A stretch of 64,000 bases of DNA from an uncultured Lachnospiraceae bacterium (GTDB lineage: Bacteria; Bacillota; Clostridia; Lachnospirales; Lachnospiraceae), in assembly GCA_900554415.1 (NCBI GenBank), contig USGU01000009.1:18144-82143 (forward strand). The letters run 5' to 3'. Within the stretch, counting starts at the first letter, position 1. The number at the start of each line of letters is the position of its first letter. Positions 61,237 to 64,000 of this stretch are shown in pieces. The notes beneath the pieces are model-generated. The model saw only the letters and a program-made list of their open reading frames with translations. It had not been told where the DNA came from and made no database searches. The position numbers and the translations under genes are program-made.

Positions 61237-61659
61237 ATGCCAACATTTAACCAGTTAGTAAGAAAAGGACGTCAGACAGCTGTAAAGAAATCTACAGCTC
61301 CAGCTCTTCAGAAAGGATATAACTCTTTGAAGAAGAAAGCTACTGATGTATCTGCACCACAGAAGAGAGGTGTGTGTACAGCAGTTAAGACAGCTACACC
61401 TAAGAAACCTAACTCAGCTCTTAGAAAGATCGCCAGAGTACGTCTTTCTAACGGAATCGAAGTAACAAGCTACATCCCAGGAGAAGGACATAACCTTCAG
61501 GAACATAGTGTTGTTCTTATCCGTGGTGGTCGTGTTAAGGACTTACCAGGTACAAGATACCATATCGTTCGTGGAACACTTGATACAGCAGGTGTTGCTA
61601 AGAGACGTCAGGCACGTTCTAAATACGGTGCTAAGAGACCAAAAGACGCTAAGAAATAA
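61237..61659 (+). CDS. rpsL: 30S ribosomal protein S12
   Basis: A 140-residue protein from ATG 61237 with AGGAGGTG upstream. Contains MPTFNQLVRKGRQTAVKKST, TPKKPNSALRKIARVRLSNG (wild-type lysine at the streptomycin-linked KPNSALRK site), GEGHNLQEHSVVLIRGGRVK and DLPGTRYHIVRGTLDT. First gene of the str operon. Decoding-centre protein. Confidence 0.97.
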   Translation: MPTFNQLVRKGRQTAVKKSTAPALQKGYNSLKKKATDVSAPQKRGVCTAVKTATPKKPNSALRKIARVRLSNGIEVTSYIPGEGHNLQEHSVVLIRGGRVKDLPGTRYHIVRGTLDTAGVAKRRQARSKYGAKRPKDAKK

Positions 61660-61866
61660 TATTTAAAACATTTGTAACGAGTTATCGTATCACAAACAGA
61701 ACTATGAGATTATAGTTGGTTGCGGGTTTAATCCATATAAATCCTGCCTCAGGGCAGGAAAGAGGATGTCCCGTGAGCAATACACATAGAAAGACACATG
61801 TGAGTACCGATGAATTATTCAAGTAAAGCGGAACGCTTTACCAACATGTATAAGGAGGGAAGGACC

Positions 61867-62337
61867 GTGCCACGTAAAGGACATACTCAGAAAAGAGACG
61901 TATTAGCGGATCCATTATACAATAACAAAGTTGTTACAAAGCTTATCAATAACATTATGTTAGATGGTAAGAAAGGTGTAGCACAGAAGATTGTATATGG
62001 CGCATTTGAAAGAGTTGCAGAAAAATCAGACAAACCAGCTCTTGAAGTATTCGAAGAAGCAATGAACAATATCATGCCAGTACTTGAAGTAAAAGCAAGA
62101 CGTATTGGTGGTGCAACTTATCAGGTACCAATCGAAGTTAGAGCAGACAGAAGACAGACATTAGCTCTTCGCTGGCTGACAATCTTTTCTCGTAAAAGAG
62201 GAGAAAAGACAATGGAAGAAAGATTGGCAAATGAAATTCTTGATGCAGCAAACAACACTGGTGCATCTGTAAAGAGAAAAGAAGAAATGCACAAAATGGC
62301 AGAAGCGAACAAGGCATTTTCACACTATCGTTTCTAA
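61867..62337 (+). CDS. rpsG: 30S ribosomal protein S7
   Basis: A 156-residue protein starting at GTG 61867 (AAGGAGGG upstream; the frame from 61810 is leader). Contains VPRKGHTQKRDVLADPLYNN, KKGVAQKIVYGAFERV, GGATYQVPIEVRADRRQTLA and the C-terminal KRKEEMHKMAEANKAFSHYR. The 207-base gap after rpsL holds small hairpins (CCTGCC-TCA-GGGCAGG near 61743-61760 and AAGCG/CGCTT near 61828), possibly an S7 control region. Confidence 0.96.
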   Translation: MPRKGHTQKRDVLADPLYNNKVVTKLINNIMLDGKKGVAQKIVYGAFERVAEKSDKPALEVFEEAMNNIMPVLEVKARRIGGATYQVPIEVRADRRQTLALRWLTIFSRKRGEKTMEERLANEILDAANNTGASVKRKEEMHKMAEANKAFSHYRF

Positions 62338-62375
62338 GATACATTGCGTGTTATCAATTATAGGAGGAAAAGACC

Positions 62376-64000
62376 TTGGCTGGAAGAGAATATCCATTAG
62401 AGAGAACGAGAAACATTGGTATTATGGCTCATATTGATGCGGGTAAGACTACTACAACAGAACGTATTCTTTACTATACCGGTGTTAATCATAAAATTGG
62501 TGATACTCATGAAGGTACTGCTACCATGGACTGGATGGAACAGGAACAGGAAAGAGGTATCACAATTACTTCAGCTGCTACAACATGCCACTGGACACTG
62601 CAGGAAAACTGCAAACCAAAACCAGGCGCATTAGAGCATCGTATTAACATCATCGACACTCCGGGACACGTAGACTTCACTGTAGAAGTTGAACGTTCAC
62701 TACGTGTACTTGATGGTGCCGTTACAGTACTTGACTCTAAAGCAGGTGTAGAACCTCAGACTGAAACAGTTTGGAGACAGGCTACTACTTATGGCGTACC
62801 AAGAATTGTTTTCTCAAACAAGATGGACGCTACTGGTGCTGATTTCATCATGTCACTTAACTCATTAAATTCAAGATTAGGTGCTAATGCTGTTGCATTA
62901 CAGTTACCTATCGGTGCTGAAGATACATTCGAAGGTGTCATTGACTTATTAAAGATGAAAGCTATCTATTTCGATGGTGCTGAAGGTATTGATGTAATCG
63001 AAAAAGAAATCCCAGCTGAATATGTTGATCAGGCTGAAGAATATCATCAGACTTTATTAGAAGCTGCTGCTTCATTTGATGATGATTTAATGATGCAGAT
63101 TCTTGAAGGTGAAGAACCTGCAATCGAAGATGTTAAAGCTGCTATCCGTAAGGGTACAATCGCTGTAGAATTATTCCCAGTTCTTTGTGGTTCTGCTTAC
63201 AAAGATAAGGGTGTACAGCCAATGCTTGATGCTGTTGTTGACTACTTACCAGCTCCAACTGACATCCCTGCAATCAAGGGTGTTGACATTGATGGTAACG
63301 AAGTTGACCGTCATGCATCTGATGAAGAACCATTCTCAGCTTTAGCATTCAAAGTTATGACTGACCCATTCGTAGGTAAGTTAACTTTCTTCCGTGTATA
63401 CTCTGGTACTGCAACTGCTGGTTCATATGTATTGAACTCAACAAAAGATAAGAAAGAAAGACTTGGTCGTATCTTATTAATGCACGCTAATACACGTAAA
63501 GAAATTGATGAAGTTTATGCTGGTGATATCGCTGCTGCAGTAGGTTTCAAGAACACTACAACTGGTGATACTCTTTGTGCGGAAAACGATTTCGTTATCC
63601 TTGAAAAGATGGAATTCCCAGAACCAGTTATCGAATTAGCAATTGAACCTAAGACAAAAGCTGACCAGAACAAACTTGGTGAAGCTTTAGTTAAATTAGC
63701 TGAAGAAGACCCAACTTTCAGAACATCTACAAACCCTGAAACTGGTGATACTATCATCGCTGGTATGGGTGAATTACACCTTGATGTCATCGTTGACAGA
63801 TTAAAGAGAGAATTCCATGTAGAAGCAAACGTTGGTGCTCCTCAGGTTGCTTATAGAGAAACTATTACTCAGGCTGCTGAATGTGAAGGTAAATACATTA
63901 AACAGTCTGGTGGTCGTGGTCAGTACGGTCACGTTTGGATCAAGTTCGAACCTAATGAAGGTAAAGGATTTGAATTCGTTGACGCTGTTGTTGGTGGATC
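62376..64000 (+). CDS. fusA: Translation elongation factor G (3' end outside the window)
   Basis: Starts at TTG 62376 behind AGGAGGAAAA and stays open to the window end (541 codons). G1 motif GIMAHIDAGKTTTTERILYY, switch II IIDTPGHVDFTVEVERSL, NKMD, then LFPVLCGSAYKDKGVQ, and domain II/III features (PFVGKLTFFRVYSG, IAGMGELHLDVIVDRLKREF). A short insertion (QENCKPKPGALEH) sits before RINIIDTPGH. Codon use turns strongly to TTA, GCT and GGT from roughly 62800 on, unlike rpoB or rplK. Moves tRNAs and mRNA after peptide-bond formation. Confidence 0.96.
   Translation, partial: MAGREYPLERTRNIGIMAHIDAGKTTTTERILYYTGVNHKIGDTHEGTATMDWMEQEQERGITITSAATTCHWTLQENCKPKPGALEHRINIIDTPGHVDFTVEVERSLRVLDGAVTVLDSKAGVEPQTETVWRQATTYGVPRIVFSNKMDATGADFIMSLNSLNSRLGANAVALQLPIGAEDTFEGVIDLLKMKAIYFDGAEGIDVIEKEIPAEYVDQAEEYHQTLLEAAASFDDDLMMQILEGEEPAIEDVKAAIRKGTIAVELFPVLCGSAYKDKGVQPMLDAVVDYLPAPTDIPAIKGVDIDGNEVDRHASDEEPFSALAFKVMTDPFVGKLTFFRVYSGTATAGSYVLNSTKDKKERLGRILLMHANTRKEIDEVYAGDIAAAVGFKNTTTGDTLCAENDFVILEKMEFPEPVIELAIEPKTKADQNKLGEALVKLAEEDPTFRTSTNPETGDTIIAGMGELHLDVIVDRLKREFHVEANVGAPQVAYRETITQAAECEGKYIKQSGGRGQYGHVWIKFEPNEGKGFEFVDAVVGG

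Noticed and set aside
1..64000. CRISPR arrays, tRNA or rRNA genes
   Set aside because: No regularly spaced repeats and no tRNA-type T-arm/acceptor pattern or rRNA segment was noticed on either strand by eye; a tRNAscan or CRISPR-finder run would settle this.

Overview
The window looks like a chromosome segment of a gut-type Firmicute, most likely Lachnospiraceae (Dorea / Blautia / Mediterraneibacter-like). The reasons are strong AGGAGG ribosome sites, TTGACA/TATAAT promoters, an L10 leader, the order rpmG-secE-nusG-rplK-rplA-rplJ-rplL-rpoB-rpoC-rpsL-rpsG-fusA, a sigma-A-type gene layout, and a capsule kinase module of YveK + separate BY-kinase + PHP phosphatase with a class B sortase. Genus cannot be fixed from the sequence alone. 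No tRNA, rRNA or CRISPR array was seen.

Region 1 (1-7590) is the visibly AT-rich tail of a surface-polysaccharide cluster. It holds a GT4 glycosyltransferase (cut by the window edge), a Wzy-like polymerase, a hexapeptide acetyltransferase broken at a G7 tract, a pyruvyl transferase-family protein, an Fe-S F420-hydrogenase-beta-like protein, a Wzx-like flippase and a polysaccharide deacetylase. Region 2 (7600-11700) is an islet between two 69-bp direct repeats (68/69 identical). It carries a metallophosphoesterase translationally coupled to a membrane protein, then a Phd/ParE-type toxin-antitoxin pair; a 268-bp hairpin-rich element with perfect 15-bp inverted ends sits at its left side. Region 3 (11707-16568) has, on the minus strand, a UDP-glucose dehydrogenase carrying an N-terminal XRE helix-turn-helix and a UDP-glucuronate epimerase, then a FRG-domain protein and decayed gene pieces (HTH, VanZ).

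Region 4 (16580-26800) is a signalling operon. A promoter and a c-di-GMP-I (GEMM) riboswitch with a terminator precede a family-3 solute-binding lipoprotein, a hybrid histidine kinase, a family-1 binding lipoprotein fused to a 5'-nucleotidase-C-like domain, and two more hybrid kinases. No response regulator with an output domain is encoded. Region 5 (26850-31000) is a heterodimeric ABC exporter and MarR regulator on the minus strand, with matching TGTAG-N4-CTACA palindromes upstream of each transcription unit. Region 6 (31080-36600) starts with two transposase relics and then a polysaccharide control operon: YveK/Wzz, sortase B, LCP ligase, a sortase-type surface protein, PHP phosphatase, BY-kinase and a small protein.

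Region 7 (36660-45250) has a CDF metal exporter behind a structured leader (probable NiCo/czcD riboswitch), an M3 oligoendopeptidase, and a complete branched-chain amino-acid ABC operon livJHMGF followed by a cytidylate-kinase-like gene. Region 8 (45300-64000) is the transcription/translation core: rpmG-secE-nusG, rplKA with twin leader hairpins, an iadA-type isoaspartyl dipeptidase inserted between rplA and the L10-leader/rplJL unit, rpoBC, an M24 peptidase, a second LCP protein, and the str operon rpsL-rpsG-fusA (fusA runs off the end). Start codons were chosen from ribosome-site spacing, so many differ from the longest open frame.
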